Translations under genes and position numbers: made by a program
The notes under the pieces: model-generated
What the model saw: only the letters and a program-made list of their open reading frames with translations
Told to the model about the DNA's origin: nothing
Databases searched by the model: none
DNA from: Streptomyces sp. HUAS 15-9
Lineage (GTDB): Bacteria; Actinomycetota; Actinomycetes; Streptomycetales; Streptomycetaceae
Direction: 5' to 3'
DNA: 64,000 nt
Assembly: GCF_025642155.1 (NCBI RefSeq)
Contig: NZ_CP106798.1
Span: 6,758,001-6,822,000 of the forward strand
Shown: positions 57,004-64,000 of the stretch, piece by piece
How positions within the stretch are numbered: position 1 is the stretch's first letter
How the letters are laid out: each line of letters starts with the position of its first letter

Positions 57004-59421
57004 GTGGGAGCCGACGGGACGGTGCCAACCCCAGGGGCGCGGGGAACTGCGCGACAAGCCACACACAACCCGCAGCCGCCCGACACGACAAGCCACCCCC
57101 TACGCGTAGCGATCATCGGCGGCGGCCCCGGCGGCCTGTACTCCGCCGCCCTGCTCAAGCGCCTCGACCCCGCCCGCGAAATCACCGTCTGGGAACGCAA
57201 CGCCCCCGACGACACCTTCGGCTTCGGAGTGGTCCTCTCCGACGAAACCCTGGGCGGCATCGAACACGCCGACCCGGTGGTCTACGAGGCCCTCCAGAAG
57301 CACTTCGTCCGCTGGGACGACATCGACATCGTCCACCACAACACCCGCCAAACCTCCGGAGGCCACGGCTTCGCGGCCCTGGGCAGAAAACGCCTCCTGG
57401 AAATCCTGCACGAGCGCTGCCGCAACCTGGGCGTGGAGCTGCGCTTCCGCAGCGAGGCACCGTACCCGGCCTGGCTCGCCGAGGCATACGACCTCGTCAT
57501 CGCCGCCGACGGGGTGAACAGCACCACCCGCGAGGCCTACACCCATGTGTTCCAGCCCCATGTGACCACCCACCACTGCCGCTATATCTGGCTGGCAGCC
57601 GACTTCGCCTTCGACGCCTTCCGCTTCGAGATCGCCGAGACCGAGCACGGCGTGATGCAACTGCACGGCTACCCTTACGCCCGCCCGTCTCCCGACCACC
57701 ACCCCTCATCGAGGCCCTCCGGGCCCCAGAATCAATTCGGCGCCTCCACCGTGATCGTCGAGATGCGCGAGGAGGTGTGGCGGGCCGCCGGGTTCGACGA
57801 ACTCGGTGAGCGGGAGTCGGTCGAGCGCTGCGCGAAGCTCTTCTCGGAAGCGCTGGGCGGACGGCCCCTGCGCTCCAACAAGTCCGCCTGGATCAACTTC
57901 CGTACCGTCGTCAACGAACACTGGTCCTACGGCAACATCGTCCTCCTCGGCGACGCCGCCCACACCGCCCACTTCTCCATCGGTTCCGGCACCAAGCTGG
58001 CAGTCGAGGACGCCCTCGCGCTCGCCGCCTGTCTGGAGGAACAGCCCACCCTGGCCGAGGCGTTGACGGCCTACGAGGCCGAGCGCAGACCCGTCGTCGC
58101 CTCCACCCAGCGCGCCGCCCGCGCCAGCCTGGAGTGGTTCGAGAACATCGCGCTGTACCTGCGCCAGCCGCCCCGCCAGTTCGCCTTCAACCTGCTCACC
58201 CGCAGCCGCCGCGTCACCCACGACAACCTCAGGCTGCGCGACACCGGCTTCACCGAGTCCGTGGAGCGCGAGTTCGGCTGCCCGCCCGGCACGCCCCCGA
58301 TGTTCACCCCCTTCCGGCTGCGCGGCCTGACCCTGCGCAACCGGGTCGTTGTCTCACCCATGGACATGTACTCATCGGTCGATGGCATCCCGGGTGACTT
58401 CCACCTCGTCCACCTGGGCGCCCGCGCCCTCGGCGGTGCCGGTCTGGTGATGACCGAGATGGTGTGCGTCAGCGAGGAGGGCCGGATCACCCCCGGCTGC
58501 GCCGGCCTCTACACCGGCGGACAGGGCGAGGCCTGGCGGCGGATCACCGAGTTCGTGCACGACCGGTCACCGGGCACCGCGATCGGCGTACAGCTCGGCC
58601 ACAGCGGGCGCAAGGGCTCGACGAAGCTGATGTGGGAGGGTATGGACGAACCCCTGCCCGACGGCAACTGGCCGCTCGTGGCCGCATCCCCGCTCCCGTA
58701 CAAGCCCGAGAGCCAGACCCCACGCCAGCTCTCCCGAGCCCAACTCACGGACATCCGGGAACAGTTCACCTCCGCCGCCTGGCGTGCCGCCCGCGCCGGA
58801 TTCGATCTGCTCGAACTCCACTGCGCCCACGGCTATCTGCTCTCCGGCTTCCTCTCCCCGCTGACCAACCGGCGTACCGACGCCTACGGCGGCTCTCTGG
58901 AGAAGCGGCTGCGCTTCCCACTGGAGGTCTTCGACGCCGTACGAGGGGTGTGGCCGGAGGAGCGGCCCATGACCGTGCGTATCTCCGCCACCGACTGGGC
59001 CGAGGGCGGCACCACGGCCGAGGACGCCGTCGAGATCGCCCGCGCCTTCGCCGCGCACGGCGCCGACGCGATCGATGTGTCGACCGGGCAGGTGGTGGCC
59101 GAGGAGGAGCCGGAGTACGGGCGGTCGTACCAGACGCCGTTCGCCGACCGGATCCGGCACGAGGTGCGCGTCCCGGTCGTCGCGGTCGGCGCGATCTCCT
59201 CCTGGGACGACGTCAACTCCCTGATCCTGGCCGGGCGTACGGACCTCTGCGCGCTGGCCCGGCCCCACCTCTACGACCCGCACTGGACGCTGCACGCCGC
59301 CGCCGAGCAGGGGTACGAGGGTCCGGGCGTCGCCTGGCCCGACCCGTACCGCGCGGGCAGCCGGCGCCCGCAGACCGGACGCACGGACGCCCCCAAGCCC
59401 CGGCTCACTCTGGAGAACTGA
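57004..59421 (+). CDS. Bifunctional aryl-CoA monooxygenase/reductase (2-aminobenzoyl-CoA or salicylyl-CoA type)
   Basis: The 805-aa fusion joins an N-terminal FAD hydroxylase (VAIIGGGPGGLYSAALL, ALGRKRLLEIL, LLGDAAHTAHFSIGSGTKLA) with a C-terminal old-yellow-enzyme flavin reductase from about residue 430 (PFRLRGLTLRNRVVVSPMDM, HCAHGYLLSGFLSPLTNRR, SLEKRLRFPLEVF). This architecture is known in 2-aminobenzoyl-CoA monooxygenase/reductase of Azoarcus and in salicylyl-CoA 5-hydroxylase. The surrounding aryl-CoA ligase, acyl-CoA dehydrogenase and RidA favour anthranilate as substrate (inference). Start taken as GTG 57,004, after GGAGGGGG; GTGs at 56,986 and 56,998 are alternatives. The first 30 residues are low-complexity. 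Confidence 0.88.
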   Translation: MGADGTVPTPGARGTARQATHNPQPPDTTSHPLRVAIIGGGPGGLYSAALLKRLDPAREITVWERNAPDDTFGFGVVLSDETLGGIEHADPVVYEALQKHFVRWDDIDIVHHNTRQTSGGHGFAALGRKRLLEILHERCRNLGVELRFRSEAPYPAWLAEAYDLVIAADGVNSTTREAYTHVFQPHVTTHHCRYIWLAADFAFDAFRFEIAETEHGVMQLHGYPYARPSPDHHPSSRPSGPQNQFGASTVIVEMREEVWRAAGFDELGERESVERCAKLFSEALGGRPLRSNKSAWINFRTVVNEHWSYGNIVLLGDAAHTAHFSIGSGTKLAVEDALALAACLEEQPTLAEALTAYEAERRPVVASTQRAARASLEWFENIALYLRQPPRQFAFNLLTRSRRVTHDNLRLRDTGFTESVEREFGCPPGTPPMFTPFRLRGLTLRNRVVVSPMDMYSSVDGIPGDFHLVHLGARALGGAGLVMTEMVCVSEEGRITPGCAGLYTGGQGEAWRRITEFVHDRSPGTAIGVQLGHSGRKGSTKLMWEGMDEPLPDGNWPLVAASPLPYKPESQTPRQLSRAQLTDIREQFTSAAWRAARAGFDLLELHCAHGYLLSGFLSPLTNRRTDAYGGSLEKRLRFPLEVFDAVRGVWPEERPMTVRISATDWAEGGTTAEDAVEIARAFAAHGADAIDVSTGQVVAEEEPEYGRSYQTPFADRIRHEVRVPVVAVGAISSWDDVNSLILAGRTDLCALARPHLYDPHWTLHAAAEQGYEGPGVAWPDPYRAGSRRPQTGRTDAPKPRLTLEN

Positions 59422-59795
59422 CCTCGGCCATGCCCGCGGTCGGCGTGGCGCCGTCCGCCGGGTCGATCAGGATGAAAGCGCCGGTGCGGCGGGAGACCGC
59501 GTAGTCGTCGAGCGCGAGCGGCTCGGCCGTGCGCAGGGCCGGCCCAGGTCGTTCACCGCCAGCTCGGCGGCTCCGGCCAGGTCCTTCACGATCGCCTGCA
59601 CGGTCCGGGTGGTGTGCCTGAGCAGCACCCGGTCGCCGACCCGCAGCGGCCGGTCGGCCAGATGGCACACGGCCGCCGAGACGTCCCGGGTGAGCACGGG
59701 CGCGTCCACCCCCGCGGTGATCATGTCCCCGCGCGAGACGTCCCGCTCGTCGGCCAGGCGACACCGATCGACTGCGGAGTGGTCACGGCGCTCAC
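59405..59795 (-). pseudogene. Remnant of cysN (sulfate adenylyltransferase large subunit), C-terminal part
   Basis: Fragments of CysN remain in different frames: LADERDVSRGDM, CHLADRPLRVGDRVLLRHTT and RTVQAIVKDL in one, then LALDDYAVSRRTGAFILIDP and ATPTAGM in another. The GTPase domain is missing and at least two frameshifts occur (about 59,765 and 59,560). The last codons overlap the end of the convergent hydroxylase gene. It cannot encode a working CysN. Confidence 0.85.
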
Positions 59796-60161
59796 ACCAG
59801 CCCCCGCTCCGCCAGCGGCGCGTACACCGCGTCCGCCGACTCCTGTGGGGTCTGCTCCTGTGTGCGCAGCACCAGCGCCGGATCGGCCCGCGGCTCGTAC
59901 GGGTCGTCGACCCCGTTTCAGTTCGCCCGCGGCCTGCTTGGCGTACAGGCCCTTCACATCCCGTTCGCCGCACACCTCCACCCGGGTGGCGACATGCACC
60001 TCCAGGTAGGGCGTGGCGCTCTTCTCGTGCCGGGCCCGCACCGCGTCGCGGCTGTCGGCGTACGGCGCGATGACCGGCACGACGGACAGCACGCCGTTGC
60101 GCACGAGCACCTCGGAGACGAGCCCGATGCGTTGTGGGACGTGTGTTGTGGCCGGGCTCAC
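59792..60161 (-). pseudogene. Remnant of cysC (adenylylsulfate kinase), C-terminal half
   Basis: The frame from GTG 60,161 (overlapping the PaaX stop) reads IGLVSEVLVRNG, VPVIAPYADSRDAVRARHEK and YLEVHVATRVEVCGERDVKG, then LYAKQAAGELK, all typical of actinobacterial CysC. At about 59,912-59,920 a small deletion shifts the frame; GVDDPYEPRAD and the tail ESADAVYAPLAERGLV follow in another frame and stop at 59,792. The N-terminal half with the ATP P-loop is gone. No cysD lies between it and the cysN remnant, as if an internal deletion had joined the two. Confidence 0.85.
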
Positions 60162-60970
60162 AGCCCGGCGAACGCGGCCCCCGCGTCCCGCAGCCGCTCG
60201 TGGAGTCCCCGGAACACCTCGGCCGACCGCGCGCCCGGCCAGTTCGCGGGCAGCAGGTGCACGGGGAGGCCGGGGTCGGTGTAGGGGAGGTGGCGCCAGG
60301 TGTCCAGGGCCAGGAGATAGTCGCGGTAGGCCTCCTCGGGCGGGGTGTCCGTGCGCCGCTCCCAGTCGTGCAGCACGCCCTCGTGCGCGTCGAGGAACGC
60401 CTCGTGCTCCTTGGCGATCGCGGCCAGGTCCCACCAGCGGGCGACCGCCTCGACCGTGGGCGCGAAGCCCAGGTGCTCGCCTCGGAAGAAGTCGACGTAT
60501 GGGTCGAGCCGCAGCCGCTGGAGGGTGTGCCGGGTCTCCTCGTACAGCCGCGCCGGGGCGATCCACACCCCGGGGGCCGCGGTGCCGAAGCCCAGGCCAG
60601 CCAGCCGGGAGCGCAGCACGTGCCGCTTCTGCCGCTCCGACTCCGGCACCGAGAACACGGCGAGCACCCAGCCCTCGTCCTCGGGCGGTGTGGTCGCGTA
60701 GATGCGCCGGTCGCCGTCGTCGAGCAACTGCCGTGCCTCGGGCGAGAGTTCGTACCCGGCCGTGCCCTGCTGCGTGCGGGCGGGCCGCAGCAGGCCGCGC
60801 CGTTTGAGCCGGGACACCGACGAACGTACGGAGGGCGCGTCCACGCCGACCGCGGCCAGCAGCCGGATCAGCTCGGCGACGGGTACCGGACCGGGTGTGA
60901 AGCGGCCGTACGCGCCGTAGAGCGTGACGATGAGGGACCGTGGTGCGTGGTGCTCGGACACGTTGATCAT
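60158..60970 (-). CDS. PaaX-family transcriptional regulator
   Basis: The 270-aa protein has the PaaX plan: an N-terminal winged helix (VDAPSVRSSVSRLKRRGLL) and a central-to-C-terminal effector region with VFSVPESERQKRHVLRSRL. PaaX proteins repress aromatic-acid catabolic genes and are released by an aryl-CoA. Here the neighbouring ligase would make the inducer, so the regulator probably controls the aryl-CoA ligase/dehydrogenase promoters. It begins 15 bp after the ligase stop on the same strand. Confidence 0.9.
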   Translation of the reverse strand: MINVSEHHAPRSLIVTLYGAYGRFTPGPVPVAELIRLLAAVGVDAPSVRSSVSRLKRRGLLRPARTQQGTAGYELSPEARQLLDDGDRRIYATTPPEDEGWVLAVFSVPESERQKRHVLRSRLAGLGFGTAAPGVWIAPARLYEETRHTLQRLRLDPYVDFFRGEHLGFAPTVEAVARWWDLAAIAKEHEAFLDAHEGVLHDWERRTDTPPEEAYRDYLLALDTWRHLPYTDPGLPVHLLPANWPGARSAEVFRGLHERLRDAGAAFAGL

Positions 60971-60985
60971 CTTAGGTCTTCGGCA

Positions 60986-62578
60986 TCACGGCCGGTCGCC
61001 TTCGGTACGGAGGCGATAGCGCTGGAGCTTGCCGGTCGCCGTGCGTGGCAGCGCGTCGAGGAAGACGATCTCGCGCGGGCACTTGTACGGCGCCAGCTCG
61101 GACTTGACGAAGCCGCGCAGCGCGTCGGCGTCCCGCTGCGCGCCCTCCTTCAGCACGGTGTACGCCACGACCACCTGTCCGCGGGTCTCGTCGGGCCGCC
61201 CGATCACCGCCGCCTCGACCACGTCCGGGTGGCGCAGGAGCGCGTCCTCCACCTCCGGTCCGGCGATGTTGTACCCGGCCGAGATGATCATGTCGTCGGC
61301 GCGGGCGACATAGCGGAAGTAGCCGTCGTCCTCGCGGACATAGGTGTCGCCGGTGATGTTCCAGCCGGCGCGCACATAGTCCCGCTGCCGCGGATCGGCG
61401 AGGTACCGGCAGCCCACCGGCCCGCGCACGGCGAGCAGCCCGGGCTCCCCGTCCGGCACCGGATCCCCGTTCGCGTCCTGCACGCGCGCCAGCCACCCCG
61501 GCACCGCGACACCCGTCGTCCCGGGCCTGATCCGCTCGTCGGCGGCGGAGATGAAGATGTGCAGCAGCTCGGTGGCGCCTATGCCGTTGATGATCCGCAG
61601 GCCGGTGCGCTCGTGCCAGGCCCGCCAGGTGGCGGCGGGCAGGTTCTCCCCGGCGGACACACAGCGCCGGAGTGACGAGACGTCATGGCCGTCCAGGTCG
61701 TCGAGCATCGCGCGGTACGCGGTGGGCGCGGTGAACAGGACGGAGACCCGGTGCTCGGCGATCGCGGGCAGCAGCCGCTTGGGCGTCGCCTGTTCGAGGA
61801 GCAGCGCGCTGGCGCCGGCCCGCATCGGGAACACCACGAGCCCGCCGAGACCGAAGGTGAAGCCCAGCGGAGGACTGCCCGCGAAGACATCGTCCACATG
61901 GGGTTTGAGCACATGCTTCGAGAAGGTGTCCGCTATGGCGAGCACATCCCGGTGGAAGTGCATGCACCCTTTCGGGCGACCGGTGGTGCCGGAGGTGAAC
62001 GCGATCAGGGCGACGTCGTCGGACGCGGTGTCGACAGCGGGGTACGGGGTGCCGGGTGTCGGGCGGTTGAGGAGGTCGTCCGGGGCGTCACCGCCGTACG
62101 TCGTGATGCGCAGCCCGGGGATCTCGGCCTTGGCGAGGTCGTCGACGGCCCGGACGTCGCACAGCGCGTGCCCCACCCGGGCGATCGAGCAGATCGTGCC
62201 GAGCTCGTGCGGGCGCTGTTGGGCCAGCACGGTGACGGCCACCGCGCCCGCCTTCAGCACGGCCAGCCAGCAGGCCGCGAGCCAGGGTGTGGTGGGGCCG
62301 CGCAGCAGGACGCGATTGCCGGGGACCACGCCCAGGTCGCGCGTGAGGACATGCGCGATGCGGTCGACGTAGGCACGGAGGTCGCCGTAGGTCCAGGTGT
62401 CGCCGGAGGGCGCGTGGAACACGGGACGCGCCGGGTCGGCGTGGTCCAGGAGCTCGACGGCACAGTTCAGCCGCTCGGGGTAGTGCAGCTCAGGCAGGTC
62501 GAAGCGCAGCTCCGGCCACTCGTCGGGTGGTGGCAGGTTGTCGCGCGCGAAGGTGTCGACGTGCGCCGAGACGTTCAT
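60986..62578 (-). CDS. Aryl-CoA ligase (benzoate/2-aminobenzoate-CoA ligase family)
   Basis: The 530-aa ANL enzyme has the P-loop AFTSGTTGRPKGCMHFH, INGIGATELLHIF (compare YGATE) and the catalytic-lysine end LPRTATGKLQRYRLR. The profile is that of benzoate-CoA ligases; in this context 2-aminobenzoate (anthranilate) is the likely substrate, giving the CoA ester used by the bifunctional hydroxylase. ATG 62,578 was chosen (MNVSAHVDTFARDNLPP); the longer frame upstream would cross the promoter region. It is divergent from the dehydrogenase. Confidence 0.9.
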   Translation of the reverse strand: MNVSAHVDTFARDNLPPPDEWPELRFDLPELHYPERLNCAVELLDHADPARPVFHAPSGDTWTYGDLRAYVDRIAHVLTRDLGVVPGNRVLLRGPTTPWLAACWLAVLKAGAVAVTVLAQQRPHELGTICSIARVGHALCDVRAVDDLAKAEIPGLRITTYGGDAPDDLLNRPTPGTPYPAVDTASDDVALIAFTSGTTGRPKGCMHFHRDVLAIADTFSKHVLKPHVDDVFAGSPPLGFTFGLGGLVVFPMRAGASALLLEQATPKRLLPAIAEHRVSVLFTAPTAYRAMLDDLDGHDVSSLRRCVSAGENLPAATWRAWHERTGLRIINGIGATELLHIFISAADERIRPGTTGVAVPGWLARVQDANGDPVPDGEPGLLAVRGPVGCRYLADPRQRDYVRAGWNITGDTYVREDDGYFRYVARADDMIISAGYNIAGPEVEDALLRHPDVVEAAVIGRPDETRGQVVVAYTVLKEGAQRDADALRGFVKSELAPYKCPREIVFLDALPRTATGKLQRYRLRTEGDRP

Positions 62579-62639
62579 GACGGTTCGCCCCCTTGCCTGG
62601 TGGGCTCGCGTGGGCTCGTGGTGCGCTCGCGCAAGGAGC

Positions 62640-62677
62640 GTATCGTGTTGGTGACGGCAGTCAACAGTACGCGATAC
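62640..62677. promoter_or_regulatory. Candidate PaaX operator in the divergent promoter
   Basis: GTATCG (62,640-62,645) and CGATAC (62,672-62,677) flank the palindrome TGAC-GGCA-GTCA (62,652-62,663) almost concentrically. The nested palindromes lie between the ligase and dehydrogenase genes, where a PaaX-type repressor would act. The assignment is inferred. Confidence 0.5.
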
Positions 62678-62724
62678 CGTCGTTCGGGGGTCGATGACGG
62701 CCCGCCGTGGAGGGAGGACCGGCA

Positions 62725-63861
62725 GTGCCCGCATTCTCGCTCGAACCGGAACAGATCGCCTGGTGTGCCGAGCTGCGCGCCATGGCCGCGGAGCGGCTGC
62801 GCCCGCTCGTGGAGAAGGGCGAGCCCGGCCGGGTCGACCGGGCGCTCCTCACGGAGCTGGGCCGGCTCGGTCTGCTGTCGCGCCTGTTCACCTCCGGCGC
62901 CCTGGACCTGTGTCTGATGCGCGAGTCCCTGGCCCGGGCCTGCACGCAGGCCGAGACCGCCCTGGCCCTCCAGGGCCTCGGCGCCCACCCGGTCCACGCC
63001 CATGGCACCCCCGCCCAGCGGGAACACTGGCTGCCCCGGGTGTCCGACGGCAGCGCGGTGGCCGCGTTCGCGCTGAGCGAGCCGGGGGCGGGCTCGGACG
63101 CGGCGGCGCTCGCCCTGCGGGCGGATCCGGAGGGAGGGGGACGCTGGCGGCTCACCGGGCAGAAGTGCTGGATCTCCAACGCCCCCGAGGCCGACTTCTA
63201 CACCGTCTTCGCGCGCACCACCCCCGATGCCGGTGCCCGCGGGGTGACCGCCTTCCTGGTGCCCGCCGACCGGCCCGGCCTCAGCGGTTCGCCCCTGGAG
63301 ATGCTCTCCCCGCACCCCATCGGCAGCCTCGACTTCGACGCCGTACCCGTGACCGAGGACGACCTGCTCGGGGAGGCCGACCGCGGATTCCGGGTCGCGA
63401 TGGGCACGCTCAACCTCTTCCGCCCCAGCGTCGGTGCCTTCGCCGTCGGCATGGCCCAGGCGGCGCTCGACGCGACCCTCGCCCATACGGCCGGACGGGA
63501 CGCGTTCGGCGGCAAGTTGAGGGATCTGCAGGCGGTCGCTCATGTTGTGGCGGAGATGGCACTGCGCACGGACGCGGCCCGTCTGATGGTCTACGCGGCG
63601 GCGACGGCGTACGACGAGTCCGCCCCCGACGTCCCCAAGCGCGCCGCGATGGCGAAGCTGCTGGCCACCGAGACCGCGCAGTACGTCGTCGACGCGGCCG
63701 TCCAACTGCACGGAGCCCGGGCGCTTCAGCGGGGCCATCTGCTCGAACACCTCTACCGCGAGGTGCGCGCCCCGCGCATCTACGAGGGTGCCAGTGAGGT
63801 CCAACGCGGCATCATCGCCAAGGAGTTGTACGCCACCGCCGACCGGGAGGCCCGTCCGTGA
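62725..63861 (+). CDS. Acyl-CoA dehydrogenase
   Basis: The 378-aa flavoprotein has the family signature FALSEPGAGSDAAALALRA, KCWISNAPEADFYTVFART and a C-terminal QLHGARALQRGHLLEHLYR with IYEGASEVQRGIIAKEL. GTG 62,725 is preceded by GGGAGGA (6 nt). It likely oxidises a ring or ring-opened CoA intermediate of the aryl-CoA pathway. The stop overlaps the RidA start (GTGA). Confidence 0.93.
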   Translation: MPAFSLEPEQIAWCAELRAMAAERLRPLVEKGEPGRVDRALLTELGRLGLLSRLFTSGALDLCLMRESLARACTQAETALALQGLGAHPVHAHGTPAQREHWLPRVSDGSAVAAFALSEPGAGSDAAALALRADPEGGGRWRLTGQKCWISNAPEADFYTVFARTTPDAGARGVTAFLVPADRPGLSGSPLEMLSPHPIGSLDFDAVPVTEDDLLGEADRGFRVAMGTLNLFRPSVGAFAVGMAQAALDATLAHTAGRDAFGGKLRDLQAVAHVVAEMALRTDAARLMVYAAATAYDESAPDVPKRAAMAKLLATETAQYVVDAAVQLHGARALQRGHLLEHLYREVRAPRIYEGASEVQRGIIAKELYATADREARP

Positions 63862-64000
63862 CGACCGAGCGCGTCAATCCGCCCGACCTGTCCCCGCCCG
63901 CCGGCTTCTCGCACGCGGTCGTCGCCACCGGCTCCCGCGTGGTCTTCCTCGCGGGCCAGACGGCCCTCGACACCGACGGCAAGGTCACCGGCGACACCCT
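63858..64000 (+). CDS. RidA/YjgF-family enamine-imine deaminase (5' part)
   Basis: The visible 47 residues from GTG 63,858 read TTERVNPPDLSPPAGFSHA and then VVFLAGQTALDTDGK, typical of the RidA N-terminus. RidA proteins hydrolyse reactive enamines/imines to ketones and ammonia. Being coupled to the acyl-CoA dehydrogenase, it could remove the amino group in anthranilyl-CoA breakdown, as proposed for analogous loci. The gene continues beyond the window. Confidence 0.8.
   Translation, partial: MTTERVNPPDLSPPAGFSHAVVATGSRVVFLAGQTALDTDGKVTGDT

Overview
The window is a very GC-rich actinobacterial chromosome segment, almost certainly Streptomyces: third-position GC bias in every reading frame, frequent GTG starts, 4-nt GTGA/ATGA gene overlaps, acyl-CoA carboxylase epsilon subunit, SepF paralogue, cobalamin MetH, PaaX and F420-type oxidoreductase families. 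No rRNA, tRNA, transposase or CRISPR array was recognised.

Layout. (1) 50-18,224, all minus strand: one end of a polyketide/nonribosomal peptide cluster that continues past the left edge. Reading in transcription order: discrete acyltransferase, stand-alone adenylation enzyme, AMP-ligase, PLP decarboxylase, a two-module PKS (ACP-KS-AT-DH-KR-ACP-KS-AT-DH-KR-ACP) and a condensation protein with only a stump of an adenylation domain plus a carrier domain. The discrete enzymes look like a system that activates an amino acid on a carrier protein, decarboxylates it and hands it to the N-terminal ACP of the PKS, which would then add a conjugated diene. (2) 18,431-20,223: divergently transcribed carboxylase beta subunit with its epsilon partner (extender supply). 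(3) 21,212-29,373: an operon encoding a full activated-methyl cycle (MetK, adenosine kinase, MetH, MetF, AhcY) plus a 33-aa ORF, ended by a strong hairpin. Adenosine kinase and AhcY each carry a frameshift as sequenced; the first leaves adenosine kinase in frame with MetH. (4) 29,445-34,423, minus: MeaB, MutB, MutA (methylmalonyl-CoA mutase).

(5) 34,586-41,401: chromosomal genes: MarR regulator and divergent YceI with duplicated palindromes, a polytopic membrane protein, a SepF-like protein, an ATPase overlapping a MazG-like protein, a hypothetical protein and an LLM oxidoreductase. (6) 41,521-45,527: the Hen1/Pnkp RNA-repair pair. (7) 45,625-49,425: a compact four-gene cassette that looks like an undescribed RiPP pathway: a 27-aa candidate precursor, a B12-binding radical SAM protein, a small partner protein and an MFS exporter. 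(8) 49,364-51,441, minus: NAD-kinase-like and SPFH proteins. (9) 51,575-55,466: arginine deiminase, ornithine carbamoyltransferase and an amino-acid permease; a spaced palindrome (GTC-N5-GAC) recurs in both promoter regions here. (10) 56,174-64,000: an apparent anthranilate (2-aminobenzoyl-CoA) catabolic locus with enoyl-CoA hydratase, a monooxygenase/old-yellow-enzyme fusion, PaaX-type regulator, aryl-CoA ligase, acyl-CoA dehydrogenase and RidA, interrupted by decayed remnants of cysC and cysN.

How the parts may cooperate: the carboxylase and methylmalonyl-CoA mutase can feed extender units, and the methyl-cycle operon can regenerate S-adenosylmethionine for methyltransferases that would lie left of the window. 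Whether the methyl-cycle and mutase genes belong to the biosynthetic cluster or are merely adjacent cannot be settled from sequence alone.
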